From the NCBI RefSeq assembly GCF_000021485.1, contig NC_011761.1, forward strand, positions 124,001-188,000: a stretch of DNA of 64,000 bases. The letters run 5' to 3'. Every line of letters starts with the position of its first letter. Position 1 is the first letter of the stretch. This document shows, one piece after another, positions 34,423 to 43,553 of this stretch. The stretch is from Acidithiobacillus ferrooxidans ATCC 23270 (GTDB taxonomy: Bacteria; Pseudomonadota; Gammaproteobacteria; Acidithiobacillales; Acidithiobacillaceae). The position numbers and the translations under genes were made by a program. Under the pieces are notes generated by a model. It ran no database searches and was not told the DNA's origin. It saw only the letters and a list, made by a program, of their open reading frames with translations.

Positions 34423-35604
34423 TTGCGTGGCCTGGGGTTGATGTCGGGCACCAGTGCCGATGGTGTGGATGCCGCGGTGCTGGATTTGGCCGTCGCCGGC
34501 TGTGGGGGGTATCGGGGCGTTTTCACGCACGCCTTTGAGCCCGCACTGCGCACGGAAGTGCTGGCCGCCAACGGGCCATTGGGTGTCGAGGCGATGGCGC
34601 AACTCGACCGACGTCTGGGTGCCTGTTATGCACGGGTGGCCCGAGAGGCCGTGGACCGCTTGGGTCCGGTGGACTTCATCGCCCTGCATGGACAGACCAT
34701 TCGTCATCAGCCGCGGGGTGAGCCCGGTTTCACGTTGCAAATTGGTGCGGCGGCGGATATCGCGGTGGCCACAGGTCTGACCGTGGTCCACGATTTCCGG
34801 CGTACGGATGTGGCAGCAGGGGGGGAGGGCGCACCGCTGGTGCCGCCTTTCCATCAATACTGCTTTCAGGATGAACAACCGCGTCTGGTACTCAATCTCG
34901 GTGGCATGGCCAATGTGACCTGGTTGCCGGGTACCGGCGACCCGCGCCCGCTGCTGGCATTCGACTGCGGTCCTGGTAACGTGCTCATGGACGCCGCCGT
35001 AGAGTTGTGCAGCGCCGGACAGGCTACCTGCGACGTGGATGGCCGGTTGGCGGCTGCCGGACAGTGCGATGTGGTACGCCTGGAGGAATGGCTGGACCAC
35101 GTGTTCTTCCGGCAAGCACCCCCCAAAAGCACGGGCCGGGAGACTTTCGGCATGCCGCTGGTGACGCGTTGGTGGTCTTCCTGGCGGGGTTCCGCGGCGG
35201 ATTTTCTGGCGACACTGACGGCATTGACCGCCGAGTCCGTGGCACGGGCGGTGAGAGCCTGGACACCGGGTGCCGCGGAGATGCTGGTATTCGGCGGTGG
35301 GGCCGAAAACCAGGCCCTGATGCAGGCCCTGCAGGACGCCATGAAGGAGACCAGGGTGCTCCACGGCGGCCGGCACAGCGGTATCCCCGGACAGGCCCTG
35401 GAGGCGCTGGCCTTTGCCTGGCTGGGCAGCCAGTGCCTGCTGGGGAAGCGCCTGGACCTGGAGCGGGTTACGGGGGCGCAGCACCCCATGATCCTGGGTA
35501 ATATTCTGCCCGGAGATAACTGGCCGGATCTGCTCGTCCAACTCTCGCAACAGCCGGAAATCACCGCCAGGGAAGGCCCCTATCGTGCCCTCCGCTCAGT
35601 CTGA
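34423..35604 (+). CDS. anmK: Anhydro-N-acetylmuramic acid kinase
   Basis: 393 aa. Converts anhydroMurNAc, derived from recycled murein, to MurNAc-6-phosphate. LGLMSGTSADGVDAAVLD (4-21) is the ATP-site opening, ALHGQTIRHQP, LNLGGMANVTWLPG, FDCGPGNVLMDA and VFGGGAENQALMQAL are further family motifs. The TTG at 34423 is the only start codon between the preceding stop in this frame and the first motif. The 3' end overlaps aroE by 20 bases. Confidence 0.93.
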   Translation: MRGLGLMSGTSADGVDAAVLDLAVAGCGGYRGVFTHAFEPALRTEVLAANGPLGVEAMAQLDRRLGACYARVAREAVDRLGPVDFIALHGQTIRHQPRGEPGFTLQIGAAADIAVATGLTVVHDFRRTDVAAGGEGAPLVPPFHQYCFQDEQPRLVLNLGGMANVTWLPGTGDPRPLLAFDCGPGNVLMDAAVELCSAGQATCDVDGRLAAAGQCDVVRLEEWLDHVFFRQAPPKSTGRETFGMPLVTRWWSSWRGSAADFLATLTALTAESVARAVRAWTPGAAEMLVFGGGAENQALMQALQDAMKETRVLHGGRHSGIPGQALEALAFAWLGSQCLLGKRLDLERVTGAQHPMILGNILPGDNWPDLLVQLSQQPEITAREGPYRALRSV

Positions 35605-36481
35605 CCTCCGGCATTGCTGGCACCCCGACGGAGGCACTTCCGTCTATGGCATTCTGGGGTTTCCTGTCAACCACAGCCTCTCGCCGTGGCTGCATCGTCT
35701 CTTCGCGGCGCAGCAGGAACTGGATCTGGTGTATGTGCCTTTTCCGGTGCGCGAAGAGGATATCGCCGTGGCACTGGCCGGTTTGCCGGCGCTCGGGATC
35801 CGGGGCGTGAATGTCACGGTCCCGCACAAGGAGGCCGTATTGCCGCTGATGCAGTGGCTCAGCGCGGAGGCGCTGGCCATCGGGGCGGTGAACACCATCT
35901 GTTTCACGCCCTCGGGCATGCAAGGGCACAACACCGATGCACCGGGATTTTTGCGGGCGCTGGAACGTGCGACGGGGGACGGCTGGCGGCAGTGTCCGGC
36001 GACTGTAATCGGCGCCGGGGGGGCTGCCCGGGCCATCGTCTACGCCCTCGGCCATGCCGGATGTCCGGCGATTTATCTGGCGAATCGCCACCTGCCGCGT
36101 GCCGAAGTTCTGGCGGCGCAGTTTCCCGGCCTCCCGGTGCATCCCATCCCGCTGGACCGGGCGGCATTGTCCGCTGTGTTGCCCCGCAGCAGGTTGCTCG
36201 TCAACACCAGCACGCGAGGCCTGCACGGCGAGGGCCATCCGGAGCTGGATCTGGCCCGCATGCCCGGGAATGGCAGTGTGTACGATATCGTCTATAACCC
36301 ATTGGAAACGCCCCTGCTGCAAGCCGCCCGGCAAGCCGGGCTGGGTGCGGTGGATGGGCTGGGTATGCTGGTGGAGCAGGGCGCGGAGAGTTTTCGAATA
36401 TGGACCGGAACATTGCCGCAGACCGCCGCCGTGGAGGAGATATTGCGTCGATGGCTACAAACCCGGAACACATCTCGTTAA
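35585..36481 (+). CDS. aroE: Shikimate dehydrogenase (NADP+)
   Basis: 298 aa. Substrate domain YGILGFPVNHSLSPWLH and NVTVPHKEAVLPL with the catalytic Lys; QGHNTDAPGF; NADP-fold GAGGAARAIVYALGHAG; conserved NTSTRGLHGEG and YNPLETPLLQAARQAG. GTG start at 35585 inside the anmK end. The last 31 bases overlap the pilB start region. Shikimate pathway; a second enzyme, AroQ, is encoded at 49439. Confidence 0.95.
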   Translation: MPSAQSDLRHCWHPDGGTSVYGILGFPVNHSLSPWLHRLFAAQQELDLVYVPFPVREEDIAVALAGLPALGIRGVNVTVPHKEAVLPLMQWLSAEALAIGAVNTICFTPSGMQGHNTDAPGFLRALERATGDGWRQCPATVIGAGGAARAIVYALGHAGCPAIYLANRHLPRAEVLAAQFPGLPVHPIPLDRAALSAVLPRSRLLVNTSTRGLHGEGHPELDLARMPGNGSVYDIVYNPLETPLLQAARQAGLGAVDGLGMLVEQGAESFRIWTGTLPQTAAVEEILRRWLQTRNTSR

Positions 36482-38160
36482 CACCAGTATTGCGGGCACT
36501 CGTCAGTAACGGTTTAAGCGACGAGGCGCGCTTGCAAAGCCTTGCCGCCGATCCGGCCCGCGGTAAGACGCCGCTGCTGTTTTATGTGGTTGAGAAGGGC
36601 GCCGTCCCGGCCGCGGTGCTCATGGCGCACCTTTCCGCGCGCTACAACATGCCCATGCTCGATCTCGACGCAGCGGTGATCGATGCGTTGCTCATCCGCA
36701 AGCTCGACAAAGGGCTGATGACCCGCTATCTGGTGCTGCCCTTATCGAAGCATGGGGACACCCTCTACCTCGCCATGGCCGATCCCACGGACTTCAAGGC
36801 GGTGGAGGATGTGAAATTTAATTCCGGTTTGCAGGTGATGCCGGTGCTGGTCGAGGCCAATAAACTGGTCAAGGCGGTACATGCTGCGGTCAACAGCTTG
36901 CAGGGCGGGATCGACGACGTATTCGTGGATAAGCCGCACGGTGAGGAAGATCCGGAAGAATTCGACCTCGCCCAGGAGAACGACGGCAGTGTCGAGGATG
37001 CGCCGGTGGTGCGCTTTGTCCGACAACTGCTGCTGGATGCCATTCAGCGCGAGGTGTCCGATATTCATCTGGAGCCCTATGAAAAGGATTTTCGGGTACG
37101 TTACCGCCTCGATGGCGTACTGCAGGACGCGCTGCATCCGCCCGTGGCGTTGCGGGACGGGGTCACCTCGCGCCTGAAGATTCTTTGCCGTCTGGACATT
37201 TCCGAGCGACGTCTGCCTCAGGACGGCCGACTGCGCGTCCGCGTGCCCCCGGCCCGGGTCATCGATTTTCGCGTCTCCTTTCTGCCCACCAGTTTCGGCG
37301 AAACGGTCGTGCTGCGCCTGCTGGATCCCGCCAGTTCCAGGGTGCCCATCGAGCAACTGGGCTTTTTACCAGAGCAGCGCAAAGCCTTTGAGGACGCCAT
37401 CCATCGGCCCTACGGCATGATTCTGGTCACCGGGCCCACGGGTTCCGGCAAGACCACGACCCTCTATACCGCCCTGAACATCCTCAACACTGGTGACTGC
37501 AACATCAGTACCGCAGAGGACCCCGTGGAAATCCCGGTGTACGGGATCAATCAGGTGAACATCAACGAGCGCATCGGCCTCACCTTCGCCGCAGCCCTGC
37601 GCTCCTTCCTGCGCCAGGACCCGGATATCATCATGGTCGGCGAGGTACGCGATCTGGAAACCGCCGAAACCGCCATCAAGGCCGCCCAGACGGGCCATCT
37701 GGTATTGGCCACCCTGCACACCAATGATGCTCCACAGAGTCTCACCCGCCTCGAGAACATGGGTATTCCCACCTATAACATCGCCGGCAGCGTACATCTG
37801 GTGATGGCGCAGCGACTCGTCCGCAAGCTCTGTCCGCACTGTAAGAAATCCCTGCGCATACCCGAACGGGCCCTGATCGAGGCGGGCTTTGCGCCCGAGG
37901 ATCTGCAGGGTTGGCGCCCTCTGGGTGCCGTGGGCTGCGAACAGTGCAATAAAACCGGATATAAGGGCCGGATGGGGCTTTATCAGGTGATGCCGGTGAG
38001 CGACGCCATGCGCGAAATCATCATGCATGGCGGCACTTCCATCGACTTGGCGCGGCAGGCGGCACAGGAGGGGGTGCTGACCATGCGGCAGAATGGGCTG
38101 AAGCGGATCCGGGAGGGCGTGACCAGTCTGGAGGAGGTGCTGCGGGTGACCAATCTTTGA
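36451..38160 (+). CDS. pilB: Type IV pilus extension ATPase
   Basis: 569 aa GspE/PilB secretion ATPase. N-terminal MshEN domain (about 1-160), then the ATPase with RFVRQLLLDAIQREVSDIHLEPYE, Walker A GPTGSGKTTT (about 328-336), Asp box EDPVEIPVYGINQVNIN, Walker B DIIMVGEVRD, His box TGHLVLATLHTNDA and a four-Cys zinc site (CPHC and CEQC). Powers pilin polymerisation. ATG at 36451 lies within aroE; its ribosome-binding site is not at the ideal distance. Followed by pilS rather than pilC. Confidence 0.94.
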   Translation: MATNPEHISLTPVLRALVSNGLSDEARLQSLAADPARGKTPLLFYVVEKGAVPAAVLMAHLSARYNMPMLDLDAAVIDALLIRKLDKGLMTRYLVLPLSKHGDTLYLAMADPTDFKAVEDVKFNSGLQVMPVLVEANKLVKAVHAAVNSLQGGIDDVFVDKPHGEEDPEEFDLAQENDGSVEDAPVVRFVRQLLLDAIQREVSDIHLEPYEKDFRVRYRLDGVLQDALHPPVALRDGVTSRLKILCRLDISERRLPQDGRLRVRVPPARVIDFRVSFLPTSFGETVVLRLLDPASSRVPIEQLGFLPEQRKAFEDAIHRPYGMILVTGPTGSGKTTTLYTALNILNTGDCNISTAEDPVEIPVYGINQVNINERIGLTFAAALRSFLRQDPDIIMVGEVRDLETAETAIKAAQTGHLVLATLHTNDAPQSLTRLENMGIPTYNIAGSVHLVMAQRLVRKLCPHCKKSLRIPERALIEAGFAPEDLQGWRPLGAVGCEQCNKTGYKGRMGLYQVMPVSDAMREIIMHGGTSIDLARQAAQEGVLTMRQNGLKRIREGVTSLEEVLRVTNL

Positions 38161-38287
38161 TGCCGTCGCGTGGTGTCTGCAGATATGTGGTGCCGGAAGT
38201 CACCCACGGAGCGCCGAGGGGTGACCGGCGGACGCACGCCGGCACGGGTAAGGCCCTGCAGGACGGCGCGGCGGGTTGGTACATGAC

Positions 38288-39892
38288 ATGGCGGAGATGA
38301 TGGGTGACTGGCGGCGACTTTGGGGCATCTCCGCCTATCGGTTGCTGATCGCGGCCGCCATCGCCATCCTGGTGCGCTTACCGGCCAGTGAAACCATCAT
38401 CGATCTGGGAGGGCATGCCGAACTGCTGCACATCCTGACCTTGGTGGCCGCCTTGGTCAGCCTCGTCTACCTGCTGGGACTGCTGTTGCGATGGCCGACA
38501 CAACCGCGCCGCCACGCCTGGATTCAGGTATCGACGGACACCCTGCTGGTGCTGCTGCTGCTGCATTTCGGTGGCGGTGTCAGCGGTCCCTTCAGCATCC
38601 TGCCCTTTCTGCTGCTGGTATCCACGGCAAGTCTCCTGCGCGGCAAAAGCGCTTTTGTTTTCGTGTGGATATTGCTGGCGCTGCTGGTAGGTGAGTCGCT
38701 ATTCGGCGGGATGACCGCCGTGCATCCGCCCCTCGGTCAGCTTTTCATTTATCTCCTCGCACTGGTAGCGGTGGCGGTACTGGCCGACAGTCTGGTGGCG
38801 AGTCTGGAACGTGGCAACCGTCTGGCGCTGCAAAGGGATGCAGAGGTCGTCAATCTGAATGCGTTGAATCAGGAAATCGTGCAGCATATGGATGTGGGCG
38901 TTTTTGTGCTGGATCGGCAAAGTCGCGTGGTGCTCAGCAACCCCGTGGCACGGATGCTTTCGGGTTACCGGAAATGGACCTCCAGGCCTATCGCCATCGG
39001 CGTAGTGCAGCCGCGTCTGGCCATGATGCTACGACAGGCCGCGGCCAACGACAGCGAGATGGTGATCACGACAAGCGGGCGTGACCCAACTCTGCAGGAC
39101 AGCGCCCTGACCCTGCTGGTGCGCAGGATCGCCCTGCCCGACAGCTCCTACCGGCTGCTCCTCCTCCGTGATGCATCCGCACTGCGTGCCCGGGAACGAG
39201 AAGCGCAACTGGCGGCGCTCGGTCGTCTGGCGGCCAATATCGCCCATGAGATCCGTAATCCTCTCAGCGTGATTCGCCACGCCGGCAACCTTCTCGCTGA
39301 GCGCATGGACGACCCCGCTTCACAGCATCTTTTGGATATTCTGGAACGGGAGACGGTACGCATCAATGCCATCGTCGAATCGGTGCTGGAGATGGCCCGT
39401 CCGAGTCCGGCACATTCCGAACCCATTTCCTTGCGGAGCTGGTTACCGATGCTCACTGCCCAGTTGCAGGCGGATCCATTGTTGGCACCCATGAGCATTG
39501 TCATCGGTGAAATCTCGCCGCAGCTTACGGTTTATGCCGATCCCGCGCAGTTGCGGCGGGTGTTCTGGAATCTGCTGCATAACAGTGCGCAGTACGGCGT
39601 GGCGGAAGATGCTACGATGCGTGTCGAAATCGATGCCGTCCCCGAGGACGAAGGGAGCATCATGGTGACGCTGCGGGATTTTGGACCGGGCGTAAAGGCG
39701 GAAGTGATGGAGCGCATTTTTGAGCCGTTTTTTACCACCAACCCCCGAGGTACCGGGCTGGGTTTATCCATGGTGCGGGAACTGCTGCGCATCAACGACG
39801 GGCGCATAACCTGTGAAAATCACCCGCAGGGCGGCGTACTGTTCCGGATTTTTCTGCCCCGCAGGGGGTGGGCGGAGAGGCGTGATGGCTGA
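38288..39892 (+). CDS. pilS: Sensor histidine kinase of the pilus system
   Basis: 534 aa from the ATG at 38288; TTG 38276 and ATGs at 38297 and 38300 are other possible starts. Six membrane helices (about 17-175) without a large periplasmic loop, as in PilS; a PAS-like linker (NALNQEIVQHMDVGVFVLDRQSRVVLSNP); dimerisation helix with ANIAHEIRNPLSVIRHAG (His320); ATPase domain NLLHNSAQYG, DFGPGV, FFTTNPRGTGLGLSM. Phosphorylates PilR in response to pilin levels in Pseudomonas. Its stop overlaps the pilR start by 8 bases. Confidence 0.9.
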   Translation: MAEMMGDWRRLWGISAYRLLIAAAIAILVRLPASETIIDLGGHAELLHILTLVAALVSLVYLLGLLLRWPTQPRRHAWIQVSTDTLLVLLLLHFGGGVSGPFSILPFLLLVSTASLLRGKSAFVFVWILLALLVGESLFGGMTAVHPPLGQLFIYLLALVAVAVLADSLVASLERGNRLALQRDAEVVNLNALNQEIVQHMDVGVFVLDRQSRVVLSNPVARMLSGYRKWTSRPIAIGVVQPRLAMMLRQAAANDSEMVITTSGRDPTLQDSALTLLVRRIALPDSSYRLLLLRDASALRAREREAQLAALGRLAANIAHEIRNPLSVIRHAGNLLAERMDDPASQHLLDILERETVRINAIVESVLEMARPSPAHSEPISLRSWLPMLTAQLQADPLLAPMSIVIGEISPQLTVYADPAQLRRVFWNLLHNSAQYGVAEDATMRVEIDAVPEDEGSIMVTLRDFGPGVKAEVMERIFEPFFTTNPRGTGLGLSMVRELLRINDGRITCENHPQGGVLFRIFLPRRGWAERRDG

Positions 39893-41240
39893 CTATTCCG
39901 TATTGCCGCCCGCCCTGATCGTAGATGACGAGCCGGGCATCGTCGAACTGCTGGGCATTACGCTGCAGGGTATGGGGATCGCTGTCACGGGCGCATATTC
40001 CCTTGCAGAAGCCCGCGCCCGCCTCGCCGAAGGCGCCCCTTCTTTATGTCTGAGCGATCTGCGTTTGCCCGACGGTTCCGGTCTTGATCTGGTCCGCCGT
40101 TTGCGCGAGTTGTATCCACAAGTGCCGGTCGCCGTGATTACGGCCTATTCTTCCGCCGATGGTGCCGTCGAAGCGATGCAGGCAGGGGCCTTCGATTACA
40201 TGGCCAAGCCCATCGAACTGGCGCGTCTGCGGCGATTGATATCCCAGGCCGTTGATCTCAGCCGCCTGTCCCCGGCGGGCCTGGGCGGCACGCAACGACT
40301 GGTCGGCGATGCTCCGGTCATGCAGCGGTTGCGCGACGATATCCGCCGAGTAGCGCGGAGTAACGCGCCGGTACACATCACCGGTAAGTCCGGTACGGGC
40401 AAGGAACTGGCCGCACGCGCCATTCACGCCTCGGGACCCCGTCACGACAAGCCCTTCGTGGCCGTCAACTGCGGCGCCATTCCCGAGGGATTGGTGGAGA
40501 GTGAACTGTTCGGTGCCGAAAAGGGGGCTTATTCCGGTGCCGTACAGCGTCGCGAAGGACTCTTTGCGGCGGCCAACGGGGGCACTATTTTTCTGGATGA
40601 GATCGGCGATCTGCCGATGATGATGCAGGTCAAGCTGCTGCGGGCCATTCAGGAACGGGCCATTCGCCCCCTGGGCGCGGCGCGGGAAATCTCCCTGGAC
40701 CTGCGCTTCATTTCCGCCACCCACCGTGACCTGCAGGAAATGGTTGCGGCCGGAAAGTTTCGTCAGGATCTCCGGTATCGTCTGGATGTGGTAAGACTCC
40801 ATATGCCGGCCCTGCGGGAACATCCGGAAGACATCCCGCAACTGGCAGAGGTGATTCTGCAACGTATCGGCGTGGCACCGCAGGATATTCCAGCGCTGCT
40901 GTCCCCAGGCACTTTGGAGCGGCTGGGTAGTTACGCCTTCCCCGGCAACGTTCGCGAGTTGGAAAACTTTCTGGAGCGGAGCCTTGCCCTCAAGCAGGAA
41001 GGGATGCTGCTCGACGAAGGGATGTCCTCCCCCGCCGGCCCGGTGTCAAAAAGCAACGGGCCGGCGTTGGCACCGGTAATCGCCGTACCGGCCGCTTTTG
41101 ACGCGGCGGAGGCCGCATTGCTGCGGCAGGTGCTCGATCAGGCCGAAGGGGATCGGCGTCATGCCGCCGTTCTGCTGGGGATCAGTCTGCAGTCGCTGGA
41201 TCTGCGGCTGCACCGATTATTCCCGGAGGGTGACGCATGA
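39885..41240 (+). CDS. pilR: Sigma-54-dependent response regulator of the pilus system
   Basis: 451 aa NtrC-family protein. Receiver domain 8-120 with phospho-acceptor D58 (SDLRLPDGSG) and K108; AAA+ domain 135-370 with Walker A GKSGTGKE (167-174), Walker B FLDEIGD (236-242), R-finger region; C-terminal Fis-type HTH (about 424-449, GDRRHAAVLLGISLQSLDLRLHRL). The sigma-54 contact loop, usually GAFTGA, reads GAYSGA (214-219). Predicted to activate pilin transcription with sigma-54. Coupled to pilS and pilD by overlaps. Confidence 0.92.
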   Translation: MADYSVLPPALIVDDEPGIVELLGITLQGMGIAVTGAYSLAEARARLAEGAPSLCLSDLRLPDGSGLDLVRRLRELYPQVPVAVITAYSSADGAVEAMQAGAFDYMAKPIELARLRRLISQAVDLSRLSPAGLGGTQRLVGDAPVMQRLRDDIRRVARSNAPVHITGKSGTGKELAARAIHASGPRHDKPFVAVNCGAIPEGLVESELFGAEKGAYSGAVQRREGLFAAANGGTIFLDEIGDLPMMMQVKLLRAIQERAIRPLGAAREISLDLRFISATHRDLQEMVAAGKFRQDLRYRLDVVRLHMPALREHPEDIPQLAEVILQRIGVAPQDIPALLSPGTLERLGSYAFPGNVRELENFLERSLALKQEGMLLDEGMSSPAGPVSKSNGPALAPVIAVPAAFDAAEAALLRQVLDQAEGDRRHAAVLLGISLQSLDLRLHRLFPEGDA

Positions 41241-42037
41241 CGCAGACCCTCCTGGGGGCGGCCTATGTCCTGACCACGCTGCTCGGCCTGCTCGTGGGCA
41301 GTTTTTTGAACGTGGTGGTACACCGGGTGCCCCGCCGCGAATCCATCATTCATCCCGCGTCCCACTGCCCACACTGTGGCCATGTGTTGCGCCCTTGGGA
41401 AAATATCCCGGTCCTGAGCTGGATGGCGCTGCGTGGCCGTTGCCATGCCTGCGGCGAGTCCATTGCCTGGCGTTATCCGGCGCTGGAACTGCTGAGCGGA
41501 CTGGCCAGCCTGGTGGTGGTCTGGCAATTGGGCCTGACCTGGCGTCTGCTTCCCGCCCTGGTATTCACCTGGGCACTGCTGGCGCTGACCATGATCGATC
41601 TGGAGACACAGCTTCTGCCTGATCGTCTTACCAAACCGGGTATGTTGGCCGGGCTGCTGCTCAACGGGTCGGCACTTTTCTGGCCCGGGCTGGCGCTGGT
41701 AACGCCCCTGGACGCCTTGCTCGGTATGATCATCGGCTACGGTAGCCTGTGGTTGCTGGCTACCGTGTACTATAGGATCGCAGGACGTCACGGCATGGGG
41801 GGAGGGGATCTCAAATTGCTCGGCATGATCGGTGCGTGGCTGGGCTGGCAGGCCGTATTCCTGACCCTGTTTATCGCCGCCCTGGGCGGCGGACTGGTTG
41901 CTCTGGGTTTTCTGCTGGGTGGCAAGGGACGGGACTATGCCATGCCCTTCGGTCCTTATCTGGCGCTGGGGGGTTGGCTCATGCTGCTGTGGCCACAAGC
42001 CATCCTTTCCGGTTACCTGCACCTGCTGGGTTCCTGA
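41237..42037 (+). CDS. pilD: Type IV prepilin peptidase / N-methyltransferase
   Basis: 266 aa membrane protease. N-terminal cytoplasmic loop with the zinc site CPHC...CHAC (residues near 45 and 71), followed by about seven helices. Catalytic aspartates in TMIDLETQLLPD and GMGGGDLKLLGM. Cleaves leader peptides of type IV pilins and type II pseudopilins and methylates the new N-terminus. ATGA overlap with pilR, and coaE starts directly after its stop. Confidence 0.96.
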   Translation: MTQTLLGAAYVLTTLLGLLVGSFLNVVVHRVPRRESIIHPASHCPHCGHVLRPWENIPVLSWMALRGRCHACGESIAWRYPALELLSGLASLVVVWQLGLTWRLLPALVFTWALLALTMIDLETQLLPDRLTKPGMLAGLLLNGSALFWPGLALVTPLDALLGMIIGYGSLWLLATVYYRIAGRHGMGGGDLKLLGMIGAWLGWQAVFLTLFIAALGGGLVALGFLLGGKGRDYAMPFGPYLALGGWLMLLWPQAILSGYLHLLGS

Positions 42038-42652
42038 ATGGCGCTGCGGATCGGTCTGACGGGGGGAGTGGCCTGCGGCAAAAGCACGGTCGCCGAGATG
42101 CTCAAAGCGGCTGGCGCCCATGTGCTGGATGCCGATGTCATTGCGCGCGAACTGGTGGCTCCGGGCAGCCCTGCCCTGCGGGCCATCATCGCCCATTTTG
42201 GCCCGGCCTTTTCCGCCCCGGGGGGTGGGCTGGATCGTGCGGCGTTGCGCGCCCGCATTTTTGCGGACCCGGCGGCGAAAACCTGGCTGGAAGCCCTTCT
42301 CCATCCCCTTATTCGGGCCACTTTCATGACGGCCAGCGCCGCGTTGGCCGAACAGCATCCGCAAACGCCGCTGGTCTGGGTGGTGCCGCTGCTGGTCGAA
42401 AATGACTATCGCCCATTGCTGGATCAGGTGCTGGTGGTCGATTGTCCCCGCTCCGTACAAGTGGAGCGCCTGCGCGCCCGTCCTGGCTGGACAAAGGAAC
42501 AAGTCACCGCGGTGCTGGCGGCGCAATGTGATCGTGCCGCGCGTAATGCGGCTGCCGACTGGATCATTACCAATGAGGGCACCCTGACCGAGCTGCAAAC
42601 CCAGGTGGGTCTCTATCTTCGTCATTTGCGTGGAACCGGACGATTTGCTTAG
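42038..42652 (+). CDS. coaE: Dephospho-CoA kinase
   Basis: 204 aa P-loop kinase, last step of CoA synthesis. IGLTGGVACGKSTVAEML with the Walker A GGVACGKST (9-17), VLDADVIARELV, and DVVDCPRSVQVERLRAR, RPGWTKEQVTAVLAAQ. No gap after pilD, the widespread pilD-coaE-zapD arrangement. A 118-base stretch without a gene follows it. Confidence 0.95.
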   Translation: MALRIGLTGGVACGKSTVAEMLKAAGAHVLDADVIARELVAPGSPALRAIIAHFGPAFSAPGGGLDRAALRARIFADPAAKTWLEALLHPLIRATFMTASAALAEQHPQTPLVWVVPLLVENDYRPLLDQVLVVDCPRSVQVERLRARPGWTKEQVTAVLAAQCDRAARNAAADWIITNEGTLTELQTQVGLYLRHLRGTGRFA

Positions 42653-42770
42653 GGAAAGCGCCTGTGGCACCCTGACGGGACGTTGCCCGAAAATGGTGCA
42701 TGCGACCGCTGCCTGGCGTTGGGGCCCGCGGTCGCGTGCGGCGGCAGCGGCTTCTGAATGAGGTTACGGC

Positions 42771-43523
42771 ATGGCCGTTTACGAACACCCGCTCCATGAA
42801 CGCGCCCGCCTGCTGCTGCGTCTGGAAAGCGTCTTTGCACAACTACAGCAGGGGCCGGCCGATGCTGGCTGCCTGCGTAACGCCCTGCGCGCCTATAATG
42901 AACTGCTGGATTTTTGCAGCCGCCCGGAGTTGCGCCTGGATCTCATTCTGGAGCTGGAGCGTCTGGCCCAGAGCCTTGCCATCTGGTCGCAGAGTCCCGA
43001 GGCGGACGAAGGCCCTTTGCGCGCCTGGCAGTTTCGCATAGACCTGCAACTCAAAGCGCTGCGCGAGTATCGCGAACCCTTCGGGCAACTGTTGCGCCAC
43101 CAGGATATCATCCAGCTTGCACGGGGCAGGATGGGGGTGGCCGGAGGTCTCGCCGACTGTGATCTGCCGGTTCTGGCCTTCTGGAAATATCAGCCCCCCG
43201 AGCGTATCGCGGGACTCCTGCGGGGTTGGCGGGAGAGTCTGTCGATCTTGCAGGATAGCACCGATCTGATCCTCGCCTTGCTGCGGGACTCCTGCTCGTG
43301 GTCCGGCGTGGAAGCCCCGGAGGGGCGTTATGGCGCGCTTCTGGACGCACGCCATCCGCCTTCCCTGATCTGCCTGGAGTTGTCGGATCGTGCGGATTAC
43401 TATCCCAAAATCAGTGGGGGTATCCATCGTTTTCACATCCAGTGGCTGCCATGGTTGGACCAGGGAACGGCGCGCGCGATAGAATCCACCATAAAATTTC
43501 GCCTGGGACTCAGTGCCCTCTGA
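42771..43523 (+). CDS. zapD: Cell-division protein ZapD
   Basis: 250 aa, all-helical N-terminal part and a small beta-rich C-terminal part. YEHPLHERARLLLRLESVF is the family opening; later DLPVLAFWKYQPPERI and RFHIQWLPWLDQ. ZapD cross-links FtsZ filaments by binding the FtsZ C-terminal peptide. FtsZ of this genome (51761-52924) ends in DIPAFLRRQAD, which holds such a peptide. GAGG site upstream of the ATG. No yacG gene follows. Confidence 0.93.
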   Translation: MAVYEHPLHERARLLLRLESVFAQLQQGPADAGCLRNALRAYNELLDFCSRPELRLDLILELERLAQSLAIWSQSPEADEGPLRAWQFRIDLQLKALREYREPFGQLLRHQDIIQLARGRMGVAGGLADCDLPVLAFWKYQPPERIAGLLRGWRESLSILQDSTDLILALLRDSCSWSGVEAPEGRYGALLDARHPPSLICLELSDRADYYPKISGGIHRFHIQWLPWLDQGTARAIESTIKFRLGLSAL

Positions 43524-43553
43524 CCTCTTCACTCTTTTGTAAAGGATTCCGGC

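Noticed and set aside
33742-35550. 602-codon open frame on the - strand
   Set aside because: Antisense to the SlyD-like and anmK genes; no family resemblance.
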